Origin: Unio delphinus | Taxonomy: Eukaryota > Mollusca > Bivalvia > Unionida > Unionidae | Assembly: GCA_029339505.1 (NCBI GenBank) | Contig: JAQISU010000233.1 | Coordinates: 6,659,001 to 6,723,000, forward strand | Direction: 5' to 3' | Length of the DNA stretch: 64,000 nt | Shown: one piece after another, positions 11,786 to 24,726 of the stretch | Numbering within the stretch: the stretch's first letter is position 1 | How the letters are laid out: each line of letters begins with the position of its first letter | Notes under the pieces: model-generated | Told to the model about the DNA's origin: nothing | The model's database searches: none | The model's input: the letters and a program-made list of their open reading frames with translations, nothing else | Program-made: the position numbers and the translations under genes

Positions 11786-14700
11786 AAAGATGGCCGCCAT
11801 CGCTTAACCGGCTTGACACAGCTGTTTCGTTTTTGTGCTGTTTTTCATGATATATTTGCTTGCTGCCTATCTTCGTATACATTATTGTGTTTCATGATGC
11901 ATTGGCTGTTCAGTTGGTATGTGTTTTTTCATCTCCATGTTTTGGAAACAAGAACAATTAGAATTTTTCTCAGCTGTCTTGTTCCAGTGTTAAGACGTCC
12001 TTTGTTTTTGAATAAACCGCAATCACGTGATCCCAGTCAACCCGTTTATGCCATTATGGACCCTCATTAATTTACTTTAAATGACTACTGCTTGGCTCTG
12101 TATAATACATTGTGTTCAATACTAAACGAACTGGGACTACATTCAGCATTACTTAAATGTAAACGGAAGCGAAAAAGAAACGTTGTTTCAAAACTGACCG
12201 GCGTAGAACAGAAGTATAATTCTAGTTATCTCCCTTTCGTAATTTCCATCTGAACAATTTACAAATTCGGCCGTTAATTTTGATAACCTTGTGCAAATCC
12301 ATCTTAAATCGTCAACCGTTGTGTCAACTGTATCCAGAGATACCACTGAGTATTGGTTTATTCAATGCACAATCAGTAGGACCACCGGAAAAGCGCACAT
12401 AAATAGTCAATGTTATAAAGGACCAGAATATCGATGTCTTCTTCCCGCCAGAAACATGGGTAAAAACATCAGGCAGCATAATTGCGCGGATGTTACACCC
12501 ACCGCTTACTCCATCAAGTCGTCCCCCCCCCACACACACACACACCCTCGCGGAGGTAGAATTTCAGTCATCACAAAGAATTCCATTAAATATATCTTAA
12601 GTACAACACAACCATCAATTTCTGCCACATATCGTTTGAACTAGTCGAAACAGCACTCACACTGGAACAAATGTCAGTCCATTTTATCTGCCTCTATCGT
12701 CCTCCTCCTAATAGAAAAAACAAACTGACTGAATCTCTTTTTTGGAGCAGTTTCCGAATCTTCTGGAGTATGGAAATTTGATACGTGGCAACCTAACTAT
12801 TCTTGGAGATTTCAGTTTTCACTTTGACTGTCCTGGAAATCCATACACGTCAAAACTCATAGATTCCATTCATGTTTTCAATATTAAACAGTCAGTTAAC
12901 CAACCCACCCATACATTTGGTCACATTTGAGTCTGGATTCGTCATAGACCTGATTATATTATTCTGCGATTCACCCTTGTATCCCACGAACATAAAATCA
13001 GATCGTATCAGTCCCTAACCCTACAAATTCAATTGCTACTAACAGAAACCTCCGTATGTTAAAAAGAATGAAAATAATGCATGACATCCAAGAAAACCTA
13101 ACAACTTTTTGACCTGCTACAGTAGGACAACTCTATAACCGCCTGCGTTCGTTGCTTGAAAAACATGCCCAGCCACCAACGGAAGAGTATCAATTAAAAA
13201 GTGTTCTCCGTGGTATAGCAGTGTTAGGGACTAGCTTTGCACTGCTGAAAGACACCACCGTAAAGCAGAGAGTCTTTGGCTTTCCACCAGACTCACTATT
13301 CATAAACAAATATATGAAGCCGCTAAGAAGAAAGTCACGAACATAGTCTATTTAGCCACATTATCCCACTACAGTACTAAGATCACGGAGAGTTCCTGCT
13401 GCAAAGAGCTCTTCAAGATAACTAACAAGCTAATGTCAGTGAACAAATGTACGCCACTTCCAACTACCTTCTCTCCAGCAAACCTTCCGAATCTATTTGC
13501 AAATTTCTTTCGTGACAAAGTACAAACCATTAGTGATATTCTTGACATAACTTCAATTGCCTTGTCGTCACCATACAGTTACGATATAGAATTTCAGCGA
13601 CAACCATTAGGAGCATTTGAACCAGTCTCATCATTTTTCAAAATTGCCATCATTAATCCTCTGGTGAAAATAAAAACGCATTTGACCATAACGATTTAAA
13701 GAACTATCGCATGGTTTCTAATCTTCCGTTCATGTAAAAAATCTTAGAAAAAGTTGTTCTAACCCAACTTGTATCTCATCTGAATTCAACCAGTCTTTTT
13801 AGCAATGTACAGTCTGCATAACGCTCTTTGCCACAGTACTGAAACTACTCTTCTGAAAGTATTTAATGACATTCTCTCTGCTTTGGATAGTGGAAAGATT
13901 ACAGTCCTCACTCTCCTTGATTTGTCTGCAGCATTTGACATCAGAGACAATGATATATTTCTTCATCATCTCCGGAATGTGTTTGGCATTCAGAATACAG
14001 CTTACAGTGATTCAAGTCCTACTTAGTCAACATGACACAAATTGTATCCGCAAATAGAATACACTCCAGCTCAGTTAAAATATATTGTGGTGTTACACAG
14101 GGGTCTGTTCATGGACCTGTTTCCTTCATTCTATAAATGTAGCCGCTCTCAAGCATCATAGATCATCACCCAGTGTCTCATCAATTGTACGCTGATGACA
14201 CCCAAATATACAAGTCTAGCCACCCAACTGAAGTTGATGCTACCATTGACGTAGTAGAGACGTCCATTCCTGATGTGAAATCACGGATGACATGAAACAA
14301 GCTGCAGATGAATGATGATAAAACTGAAACCATTCTCACCACAACACAAAGACTTTCTCATTCACATCCTGTACCTCAAACAATAAATATCCGCAACCCC
14401 AACATTAAATGCGCACAGTCAGTTCGAAACCTATGTGTTACTCTAGAAAGTACTTTCACATTGCACCAGCATGTCATGAAGATATGCAAGGCTGCATATC
14501 TTGAGCTGAGACGCATCAGCTCCATTCACAAATATCATTCAGGTGATGCCACTTAAACACGTATGTGTTCATTAGTACTTTCAAAACTGGACTATTGTAA
14601 CTCAATTCTGTCTGGTTCGTCTCAATATCTACTCCAGAAACTTCCACAAGTTCCAAGCACAGTTGCTCGGATTATCTTTAGAGTACCACAATTAGAATAC

Positions 14701-14905
14701 ACCTCCCCACTGCTCTGTACCCTACACTGGCTATCCATTCGATCCAGAATCAATCACAAAATTTGTTCTCTGTGCTACGTTTCACTGACGGACTCCAGTC
14801 CAACATACCTATCCGGCCTCCCCCATGTGTATACACCAGCAAGATACTTACGCTCCTCTTCTGACAATCGTATACTTATTGTTCCCACTATGAAAACGAA
14901 TGAGT
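11786..14905 (+). mobile_element. CR1/L2-type LINE copy C (longest, decayed)
   Basis: This copy retains remnants of most of the element. From about 12,290 a frameshifted endonuclease (APE) domain can be traced through 'PETWVK'-like and 'LTILGDFSFHFD' blocks (12,742-12,930). A linker and RT fingers with 'VSNLPF' and 'KILEKVVLTQL' lie near 13,700-13,800. The RT palm 'LLDLSAAFDIRDNDI' (13,805-14,026) and 'LYADDTQI' (about 14,185) follow, then the C-terminal region to 14,905. It stops abruptly where copies A and D continue, so it has lost the 3' UTR and tail. Multiple stops and frameshifts make it dead. 11,786-12,280 could be its 5' UTR, which is inference from position. Confidence 0.8.
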
Positions 14906-14934
14906 TGCTACTTTCAATATTGAGCACTCGTTAG

Positions 14935-15965
14935 TCAAGCCTGTAAAAATATTAAAATTACATCAATATAATATTGTTTAAAATTACAGATAGGACAAAC
15001 TCTCAAAAGATAGTTTTGCTAACATTTACTTTTCATTATTAACCAATTATGGACCACTAAACCCGTATATACTCTCTTATTTGTTCACCTATTTCTAGAC
15101 GTTTTCACAGTTCTTCCATATAATTAGTACCGTGGGTTCTGTAACAGCACATCGTTGTACATAGGCATAAAATGGAATTGGAAACTGCACTAAAAATGAT
15201 GCTCTAAGTTTAACATCGAAAGTACAACTGCTTACATCAGAGAAGCCATATGTATGAAAGAATGTATTTGTACAAACATGGACCGCAGCCACTAATTGCT
15301 TAATTTTTAGTTAATTCCAGTTTTGTGTTCCTTTTTCTCAATCATGCAAGAATAGTGTTCAGATTTGAACAAGTTCGATTTTGATCTAACGGCCAAGGCG
15401 TAGATAAAGTTAACATATAGAAACCTTGGCTAATGAATACGAACCTACATATTTATATTAGATACCATGACCTTACCATATATACTCGCTTATAAGTAAA
15501 GAACATGCAACATAGACCAGATTGCTTAACTTTTATTACGACTATTTCACATGTGCAAAATATACAGAAGCCGCTTAGAACAATGACGAAACCTATACAC
15601 ATTTAGATGTTATGCTTGCAAGAGAGCGGCAGCGAAAAAGAGTTACTTCTCAAAGTCAGTATTTCATTTTATGGTAGGTAGTTATAATTATATTTAATAA
15701 TAAATATCATCTACGCATGAGATGTTAGGTGCTCTATTTCCTCCAATGTATGTGTGCACATGATTATGTGTAGTTAATTAATTTTGTACTATTGGATCTC
15801 TCAGTCAAGAATCAGATTTGTAGTTGAAAATTTAAAATGAAATTTCATATGAAAGTAGATGTCTTGTAGACTTGGTTTGTTTATCAAAGTTTCAACCTGT
15901 ATGTAATAACTTTTCCTTGTAGCAAGTTTGGATTTGCACAATTTTATTGACGAGATTCGTGTATG
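14935..15965. other. Unresolved non-coding DNA
   Basis: AT-rich, no recognised gene. The 65-codon minus-strand frame at 15,095-15,292 has no motif. Confidence 0.5.
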
Positions 15966-16203
15966 TTCTTATTTTTTTTTAATGGTTTAACGCCATTTTT
16001 CAGCACAATATAGGCTATACATGGCGGCCAGTATTAATGGTGGAGGAGGAACCCCGACACACGAGAAGCTACTGGCAAGCTTTCTCACATAACTACATTA
16101 GCCGAATCTTAGACACAAACCCACACAGACAGAGGTGAGATGGCAGTGATCCGTAACGGACACCGCTTTAGACCACTCGGCCACTCAGGGCCCCTGAAAT
16201 TCG
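15957..16203 (-). mobile_element. tRNA-Leu-like SINE (family 2), copy 1
   Basis: On the minus strand this starts with a tRNA-like head (about 16,194 downward: 'GAGTGGCCGAGTGGTCTAAA', then 'GTGGGTTTGTGTC'), resembling tRNA-Leu, which has the long variable arm. It ends in a poly(A) tail, seen as T10 near 15,970. Possible 9-bp target duplication ATTCGTGTA flanks it (15,955-15,963 and about 16,199-16,207). It shares its body with the copy at 22,286. Confidence 0.75.
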
Positions 16204-16207
16204 TGTA

Positions 16208-18830
16208 AACCTTCACATTAAATTAAATTTAGGAAACTTCAAAGTCTATTCTAATTTTAGTTATAGAACACGTGCAACCTGGCACCTACAACACGGTTAA
16301 AAAAATTAATGCTTCATCGTTTCTTCTTCACCACTACAAATAGAAAACACCATGTCAACTACAAAATTTTGTTTTGAAAAAGAAATAATTTTAGTCTATA
16401 TGTTATGATTAATTCTAAAAATGAAGATATTACAACTAAATATATGTGTAAAGTGGCAAATTTCAGTCGATCTATTAATAAACCATGAGGTGAGACCAGA
16501 TAGCCATTAGTTAGATTTATGAAGACACGCTGTGTTAAAGGGGGGTCTGTATAGTAGGATGCGACTGTTGTACTAATTAAACCGTGTTTACTCAGCAGCC
16601 AGGCTGACTGCTAGCGACATTGTAAAGTTTCATTTATCACGAAAAGTGTCAGAGTTGAGAAAACGCAGGGAATCTGTTACTTAAAAACAAGCATGTCATA
16701 TTGACCATGACGTAAGCAACTTTTAGTGAAAAGCGGGAGAAAATACATTTTGATTCTGATTGGTCACGGTTAAATAAGGGGTGTGTTTTCACACAAAAAT
16801 TCGTAGGACATAATATCGCACTAGCTAAATTAGAAGTTAGTCTTGAAATATTCTCTGCAAAAGAGAGGACCAGGGGTAGAATTATTTAGTAAAGGCTCCG
16901 GATGTTATTTTAGAGAAGTAAATTCATTAAATCGTGGTCCAGAAAGAAAACCTCCAAACTAAGGGAGGGACACACCAAAAACACAAAGGAAGAAAATAGC
17001 TTTTTATTGGGAAGATTGGGAAGTTACGGGAATAACGACGTAAACTTTGGAAAAAGAATTGGGAGACGGAAATTGCAGTGAACGCATGATACAGTGGACA
17101 AGTTCGGAATCAAGCGGAAACATCCACTAGTGCAGAGTATCTAGATATTGGAAAAGACAGAGTCTTCTTGAAATAAATTTGATTGAACAGTGAACAAGGA
17201 TCGAAAAATAACAGGTTATGAAAATCGAACAAGGCATTGACTTCGACTGTACCTCTCGATCCTATGATGATTTAAAACTATCAGTAACAGAACGGCTAAT
17301 TTGTTTAAATCTATTTCAAATCTTATTGTAATTCGGTGAAAGTTGTATTTCTAAACCGCGTGTATTCCTAATGAAAGGAAGTTTCATAATTGTGCATGTA
17401 ATTGATTAAATTGTTTGTTTATCTTTACGGGGGATCGCAGTTGCTTGTTCAATATACCTGCTCAGCTTACCCTATCTATTCTCATACTCGAACCGGGCAA
17501 TTCTATCGAGGGCGGTCATCTCTTAGATAACGAGTATCAAAAGGGAAGTGTGTTATAGTTATTATTATATATTGTACAATACCCCTTGACAAGTGGGACT
17601 TAACACTTACCCTTTGACAAGTGGGGCTTATACAATACTATACGAATAACGCTCATAACCCGCGAGTAACCTGACACTATGCCACAAAAGATTTATTGCA
17701 CCAAATAATTATTTATTTATTTTTTTTAAATTATTAGCATAATGCATTTGTCTAGGGTTAAATAGTAAATGTCAATGTAAAATGAAATAATCATGTAGTT
17801 TTTATCGTCCGGTTAATTTTCACTAGTCGTGTTATTTATATGCAACATAATAACGGGTCATATAGAAAATATCCTAAATATAACTAATAACCAATGTAAA
17901 CTAATTTTAATGGTTGAACTTAATTCAGTTTTCATCGATTTCATGAACAAATAATGCAGCAGCAAATTACATTCCTCAGGTAAATCAGGTCAAATATTAT
18001 TTCACTTAAATGTTTTTTTTATTTTCTCCACTGAACTCGATTTGAAAATTCATCAGGCATTCTGAACGAGAGAAATCAAAGAAATCAAAATCGCAAAGTT
18101 TAAAAACGTTTTGGAATGATACGAAGACATATATATATATATATAGGATAGTGTAAAATGGACGCAGAAAATTTACCGTTAATGACATGTCTGCTAGTTT
18201 CTTCAAACCTAACATTTACAAATGCGCTTTGTCTCGCATGAACCAACATCGTGACTATGGAAACCGATATATAGTAAATTTATAGAAACAAAAAATATCC
18301 AGTAACTTAGCTATAGAGACTGATATGATTATTAATGTGTTTTAAACCAAGACATTTAGTCGGTACATGCTGACCAGTCTTATAGTTTAAGCTTGTCTTT
18401 AGTATCCGAAGTGTCCTGTATTGCACAAGATCCGTAATCAGATGGAATTATTGAAAACGGACCCCGAAAGCACTTCAGTGAAATCATTGTTGCTCTGATT
18501 GTATTTTCAGTTGTAAACAGACAAGCAACTGCATTTGTTATTGTGACAGTCAAAGTATATAAATGGCTCGCGAATAAAAAAAATAATAAGACAAATACTG
18601 GGCATCATTTAACTGATTTATTGTCAACATTTATGTTATTGTTGTTCTTTCCTGTTATCGATTTTTGAGTAATAGGGTTAGTACCTGTTGATTCTAAGAC
18701 GACAAACTAATAACAGAGTAACGAAAATGACAGCTGTTATGTAACTTATTGATTTTATCAAATGAAACGAATAGACGCTCGTGCAATCTTATCTGAGAAA
18801 ATGAGTCAGTGTTTGCTGTTATCAGTTTAA
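16208..18830. other. Unresolved non-coding DNA
   Basis: No gene recognised. A short duplication 'CTTGACAAGTGGG' occurs at about 17,585 and 17,618 (second copy TTTGACAAGTGGG). A (TA)8 run lies at about 18,128-18,144. Confidence 0.5.
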
Positions 18831-18832
18831 CA

Positions 18833-19130
18833 ATTGTAGTCATATTGCAACAATGTCTGCACTCTGACTATTACCCTAAATGTCTAGTCCTTAAGGTATC
18901 ATGCCGCAGATATGTAGCATCGTGTCCAACCCGGTCACATTATCCTGACACCAGGCCGAACACTAACGTCTTATTGCGGAGGCAGCTACTAGTACCATTT
19001 GTATGTCTTTGGTATGGCTACTAGTACTATTTGTATGTCTTTGGTATGGCTACTAGTACTGTTTGTATGTCTTTGGTATGGCTACTAGTACTATTTGTAT
19101 GTCTTTGGTATGGCTCGACCAGAATTCAAA
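18833..19130 (-). mobile_element. Degraded SINE (family 1) with internal expansion
   Basis: Reads on the minus strand with the family-1 body ('GTGTCAGGATAATGTGAC', 'GCGGCATGAT') and a damaged tRNA head near 19,110-19,135. Where other copies have a single 'ATACCAAAGAC...TACTAGTAGC' segment, this one has four tandem copies of a 32-bp unit. Confidence 0.75.
18985..19113. repeat. 32-bp x 4 tandem repeat inside a SINE
   Basis: Units start at 18,985, 19,017, 19,049 and 19,081 ('GCTACTAGTACTATTTGTAT' then 12 bp more), with one or two substitutions. The open frame reading 'VCLWYG' repeatedly is a by-product. Confidence 0.9.
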
Positions 19131-19407
19131 CCAGCGATCTTGTGCTCCAAATACGTGTCACAAGAGCAGTCGATACATGCGACTATCATCATTTCAAAAA
19201 TAAGTCAGAGCGAAAACTCCAGTTGAGATTATGTGAAAGTATCAGATGTAGTCCTCAAACAGCGCCTTTTTATTTTAATCTAGTCTACGATAAACAATAT
19301 TTAAGAGTTGTTTGTGTTGGGATCAGAAAAATAAGTCCTAATGGCCGAAATATTAAAAATATTAAATGTTCTGTACTTTTGTCTTAATTTTACTACTATA
19401 TACGGTA

Positions 19408-19700
19408 CTAAACTAAAATATAACAGTGTATAATAAACTAAAGTATACCAGTGTATTATAAACTAAAGTATACCAGTGTATTATAAACTAAATTATAACA
19501 CTTTATACTATATTTCATTATGCTACAGTATAATCTAAAAGGCGAAATATTTGTCAAGACTCCAATCAAATTTACATGTAAAGAACAAAGATGAATACAT
19601 GCTGTAAATATTGCACACAATATCAAAATATTGCACACAATATCAAAATATTGCTGCACACAATATCAAAATATTGCACACAATATCGAAGTATTGATTT
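19408..19700. repeat. Two short minisatellites
   Basis: Units 'TATACCAGTGTATTATAAAC' (about 27 bp, four copies, 19,408-19,510) and 'CAAAATATTGCACACAATAT' (about 20-23 bp, four to five copies, 19,608-19,697). Confidence 0.8.
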
Positions 19701-19981
19701 ACAGTCCTTCATTTCATGGTCAGCTGTGACATCCAGGTGCTAGTTGCACGGAGAAAATGAAACTATCATCCAAAGCACGGGGACGTGCACTTTATGCATG
19801 GATCTGACTTCAGATTTCACTCGTAGTCAGCGAGGATAAAAGAGAAATTTGTCCACACAGGATAATGCATTTCACCGAACACAATGCACCTGCCAAGAAA
19901 AGAAAAATTTATCACCGTTGTTTATAATAAGCACGAACTTTTTATATCTGCTCTCAGTTTATATGCAGTCAATGTTTAATT

Positions 19982-19982
19982 A

Positions 19983-20031
<49 letters not shown>
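19982..20031. repeat. (CTA)n microsatellite
   Basis: About 15 ACT/CTA units. The poly-Thr frame across it is an artefact. Confidence 0.95.
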
Positions 20032-20032
<1 letters not shown>

Positions 20033-20039
20033 AACTATT

Positions 20040-22275
20040 TCCAACCTTCAACAGGCTATTTAAATATGGAAGGATCTGTGGACAAAATATTCCGATCCTT
20101 TGAGCCCGATAATATTTTATTGTCGTTTATCGAATTATCTGACAAAGATATTCACTTTGGGAGTAACAAAAAAGTTGAATTTGGTTTCTGTTTACCTATA
20201 TACAGGCAAATAATCCATGCGCGTTGCAACATCGTCATGGAAACGATATGTACAGTATGTGTCATTGAGAGTCATTTTAAGTTTTTTTTTTTTTTCTTTT
20301 GCATGTTACATATGTAGATGAGTGTTTTTGATTCAACACGAACATTGCAAACGCTGTAAATTCCAGATTTTAAATTTTATTGAGCGTTGAGGTTATATCT
20401 TGCAAAGAGTGAACATTCTAAAGAAAAATCGTTAAAATTGTCTACGGACAAGAAGTGATTGTAATACAGTAACTTACAAAAGAATCATTGGTGCATTAAT
20501 AATTTCACTTAAGTTAAAATATCATCCTTATTGATGGCAGAAAGAAATTTGCAAAATAGCAAAATAGCAAATATCAGCAGATCTTGTTTGTGAAGATTGC
20601 TAACAAAATGTTACGTTCTATTATTATGAATGTGTTTTTATTATTTTTTTTCTTCGTCATTGCCATAAATAAGACGCTTAACTGATATGAATTTATTTTC
20701 ACGTATAGTAATTGACTTCTTTCAACATTTCTAAAAATGTATCCAAGTGTCATCTATTTTCAAAGACATCTTTGACTTTTTAATATGATTTTTTTCAAAC
20801 TTTATTTATGTTATTATGTTAAATGGTTTAACTCCACCCATAACGGCTACAATTGGGTGCCATTGGGCAAGAATCTGTAGGTACAGATTTTCGATTGCAA
20901 TTAAAAGAACAATTAACTTACACCTAGACAATTCATCTACTGTAATGTACTGGTAATTTAATTTTTGGGGAGGAGTCTGGAATTTTCCTTTGCTCGAAAA
21001 AATTTTATTTTCATTTATTTCAAGATAATTATTATTTTTCCTGATAATGCCATGAATATAATATGGTGTTATTAATATATACATCAGAGCACGGTATTTT
21101 TTAAAGCAGATTTTGTCCGACGGAATTAAAAAAAAATGTGTCGGGCTCCTGCCCCAGAACATTGAATTACTATTTCCTAATATAATCCCGTGATACTATG
21201 GTACGTACCGCGGTTACGTTGTGAAATCTCGCGATATAACGCGGAACAAAATAATATCTCGGTACCTAGCTCTACTAATGAACACAAAAGAGCATTGTTT
21301 TAAAAACTATTTGGCCTCAAGACGTGAACTGCAACATGCTAATTAACACAACAAAGAATTGTATTTAAAAACATTTTTCCGGTAAAAACAACTGAAAAGG
21401 ATGCATTTATTTATATCGTCCAACAAGGGATTTATTGATTTAACGCCATTTCATTTTCTTTCTCTTTTCCGTATAATGCTTGGTCGCCTTCTCTGCAACA
21501 TAATCAGGTACACATCACAGCGCTAATATCAGGATTGATTCTTCTGAAATAAAGAAATTGAAGAAATTGTACCATATCAACTTTAGATCTAGTGAAACTT
21601 AATTTCCGCTTAACTCAGATATTTTCTTTCTAACATTTCGCTTATTTAAACTTTGTGCAGTTACACAAAAATTGTACACTGATACACAGATGCAAAGAAA
21701 CAGGTTAGTCGATGATAAATTAATTCTGTTTTTGAGGTCTATTAAGCTCAACAAAGCGCAAAGACAAATTTGAATTTGACAATTTTCTGAAAGGATTGTA
21801 GCCGAAAAGCGGTTGACCTTTTAATTTCATGGCACTCGTTTGCCTTGTAAATGGCAAAAATAATAAGTCTCCGTAAACATTTTGACCAAGAACTGGCAGA
21901 TGTCAGGGCATGTAGTGATGTACCATACTTTTTTTTTATGGAAAACAAGCCGCTGCAAAACATTAAAAATGTTTTTGTAAAGATCTTTTTGAGTGATTTC
22001 ATTTGTAAAGACAAAATGTCAGGTTTTGTTTTGTCCAAAATCACTTTTCAAGACATTAACTAACTTGACAGAGAATGTGGGGAGCTGCCACGGCTCATTA
22101 GAGTTAACTTTCCATATGTTAGAAATGTGTGTGAAATTCTAAACTTTTCTGACAAAATAGCAAAACGTCATAATTTGTAAGTATGTAGGCTCTTTATGAC
22201 GAGTAACTTCATACTCGGAGATTTAATTGCATCTGAGTAAAGCACATACACGTACATACACTGTAACAAAACTCC
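20040..22275. other. Unresolved non-coding DNA
   Basis: AT-rich. Minus-strand frames of 118 codons (20,806-21,162) and 98 codons (21,748-22,044) have no recognisable motif. An expressed unknown protein cannot be excluded but nothing supports one. Confidence 0.4.
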
Positions 22276-22283
22276 GCGTCTTC

Positions 22284-22536
22284 TATTTTTTTTTTAATGG
22301 TTTAATGCCATTTTTAAGCACAATATAGGCTATAAATGGCGGCCAGTATTAATGGTGGAGGAAGAACCCGGAAAACCCCCGGAAAGAACCACCGACCCAC
22401 GAGAAGTTACTGGCAAGCTTTCTCACATAACTACATTAGCCGAATCTTAAGACTCGAACCCACGCAGACAGAGGTGAAATGGCAGTGATCCGTAACGGAC
22501 AGCGCTTTAGACCACTCGGACACTCGGGGCCCCTTC
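22284..22536 (-). mobile_element. tRNA-Leu-like SINE (family 2), copy 2
   Basis: Same family as at 15,957 and better preserved. On the minus strand the head reads 'CCGAGTGGTCTAAAGCGCT' and 'TGGGTTCGAGTCTTAAG', and the tail is poly(A), seen as T10 near 22,290. Target duplication CTTCTATT flanks it (about 22,279-22,286 and 22,533-22,540). Confidence 0.8.
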
Positions 22537-22683
22537 TATTGTTGCATTTTTTTCCAAACAAGTACTTATCTACAATGTACAAGTACTTATCTACAATGTA
22601 AATGATGAAGCTTTCAATAACACTGTAATACTGATGCATTTTACATCGAAATCTTGACGTAGTTTCACATCTATCTTGATGCA

Positions 22684-23330
22684 TGTTACATATAAATCCT
22701 GACATGGTTATATATTATATTGATGCATGTTACACAGAAATCCTGACATGGTTATACATGTCATGTTACATATAAATCATGACACTGTTATATATTATAT
22801 TGATGCATGTTACACAGAAATCCTGACATGGTTATACATGTCATGTTACATATAAATCATGACATGGTTATATATTATATTGATGCATGTTACACAGAAA
22901 TCGTGAAATGGTTATACATGTCATGTTACATATAAATCCTGACATGGTTATATATTATATTGATGCATGTTACACAGAAATCCTGACATGGTTATACATG
23001 TCATGTTACATATAAATCATGACATGGTTATATATTATATTGATGCATGTTACACAGAAATCCTGACATGGTTATACATGTCATGTTACATATAAATCAT
23101 GACATGGTTATATATTATATTGATGCATGTTACACAGAAATCGTGAAATGGTTATACATGTCATGTTACATATAAATCCTGACATGGTTATATATTATAT
23201 TGATGCATGTTACACAGAAATTGTGAAATGGTTATACATGTCATGTTACATATAAATCATGACATGGTTATACATATATATTGATGCATGTTACACAGAA
23301 ATCCTTGCATGACTATACATGCATCTTGAG
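22684..23330. repeat. 80-bp minisatellite of alternating 44+36-bp subunits
   Basis: About eight copies of an 80-bp unit. Each consists of a 44-bp half starting 'TGTTACATATAAATC' and a 36-bp half starting 'TGTTACACAGAAATC', both continuing 'CTGACATGGTTATA'. This is a small higher-order repeat derived from a shorter ancestral unit. Unit spacing of 80 was checked at 22,684 and 22,764. Confidence 0.9.
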
Positions 23331-23339
23331 GCACGTTGC

Positions 23340-24065
23340 ACAGATGTCCTGGAATGGCTTTTGTATGTATCAGATTGTCTTTTTCGTTGATATTCTAGGA
23401 AGGTACCGAATTTATTTCTAAAATGACACTTTTGATAATAAATAATTCTAAAAGAGTTACCTTTTTAAATTAATTAAATACATTTGATTAATGTGTTTGA
23501 TTTTAAAGCTTATCAATAAGTTAATTTAGTAATATAATTCACGTGAACTCGTGCGAATTTTCTTCTTTTGAATGCCCACATTGCGACATTAGCCTATACA
23601 TGGTCGTACAAAAAAAAACTTAAATACATTTGTGAGCGATTTCAAAGACCAACCAGTATGGCGACGTATTATATTACAATGATCAAATAAAGTACAAACG
23701 TCTCAAGAGATATAAGGAAGTAACTTTTGTTAGAGAGTTTAGTCTTTGCTAACGATATGATCGGCAGACGTTTGGTTGCAAGCAATGAAAAAGGTGTATA
23801 TTTTAATTTGTTCTTTCATTTAAATTCATTTATTGTAGAAATCATCTATGACGGTAAGCGATGTAAAAGAAGAGGACTAAAGAATGCTGCTATTTAGTGG
23901 TAAGTATATATAGAGAGGATACCTAGACAGCTTTGATTGTGCACTTTTCTAAAGATTAATGTACAAATTTACCTACTCTATTGGTAGCACATGTATGACT
24001 GACTTTCCAATAGAAATATTTAAAAAAAATAATATACTATTTATTAGAAATCGAGGCCTTTAGAC
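23340..24065. other. Unresolved non-coding DNA
   Basis: No recognised gene, motif or repeat. Confidence 0.5.
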
Positions 24066-24071
24066 AAAAAT

Positions 24072-24726
24072 AGAAAACATTGATTTCGTTGTATTGACTT
24101 GATAAGGGAAAAAAACATTGATTTGTTTATATTGACTTGATAAGGAAAACACATTTATTTGTTTATATTGACTTGATAAGGGAAAACACATTTATTTGTT
24201 TATATTGACTTGATAAGGGAAAACACATTTATTTGTTTATATTGACTTGATAAGGGAAAAACCATTGATTTGGTTATATTGAGTTGATAAGGGAAAACAC
24301 ATTAATTTGTTTATATTGATTTAATGAGGGCAAAACATTGATTTGGTTATTTTGACTTGATAAGGGAAAACACATTTATTTGGTTATATTGACTTGATAA
24401 GGAAAACACATTTATTTGTTTATATTGACTTGATAAGGAAAAAAACATTGATTTGTTTATATTTACTTGATAAGGAAAACACATTTATTTGTTTATATTG
24501 ACTTGATAAGGGAAAACACATTCATTTGTTTATATTGACTTGATAAAGGAAAAACGCATTGATTTGTTTATATTGATTTAATGAGGGCAAAACATTGATT
24601 TGGTTATTTTGACTTGATAAGGGAAAACACATTTATTTGGTTATATTAACTTGATAAGGGCAAAAACATTGATTTGGTTATATTGACTTGATAAGGGCAA
24701 AAACATTGATTTGGTTATATTGACTT
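24072..24726. repeat. 37-bp minisatellite, left part
   Basis: About 17 imperfect copies of a roughly 37-bp unit (ACTTGATAAGGGAAAACACA then TTTATTTGTTTATATTG). It continues on the far side of the LTR element at 32,731, so it was one array before the insertion. Confidence 0.9.
24722..24726. repeat. LTR-element target duplication (GACTT), left
   Basis: GACTT here and at 32,731-32,735 flanks the element exactly. The duplicated bases come from the minisatellite unit. A 5-bp duplication is typical of Gypsy integrases. Confidence 0.85.
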
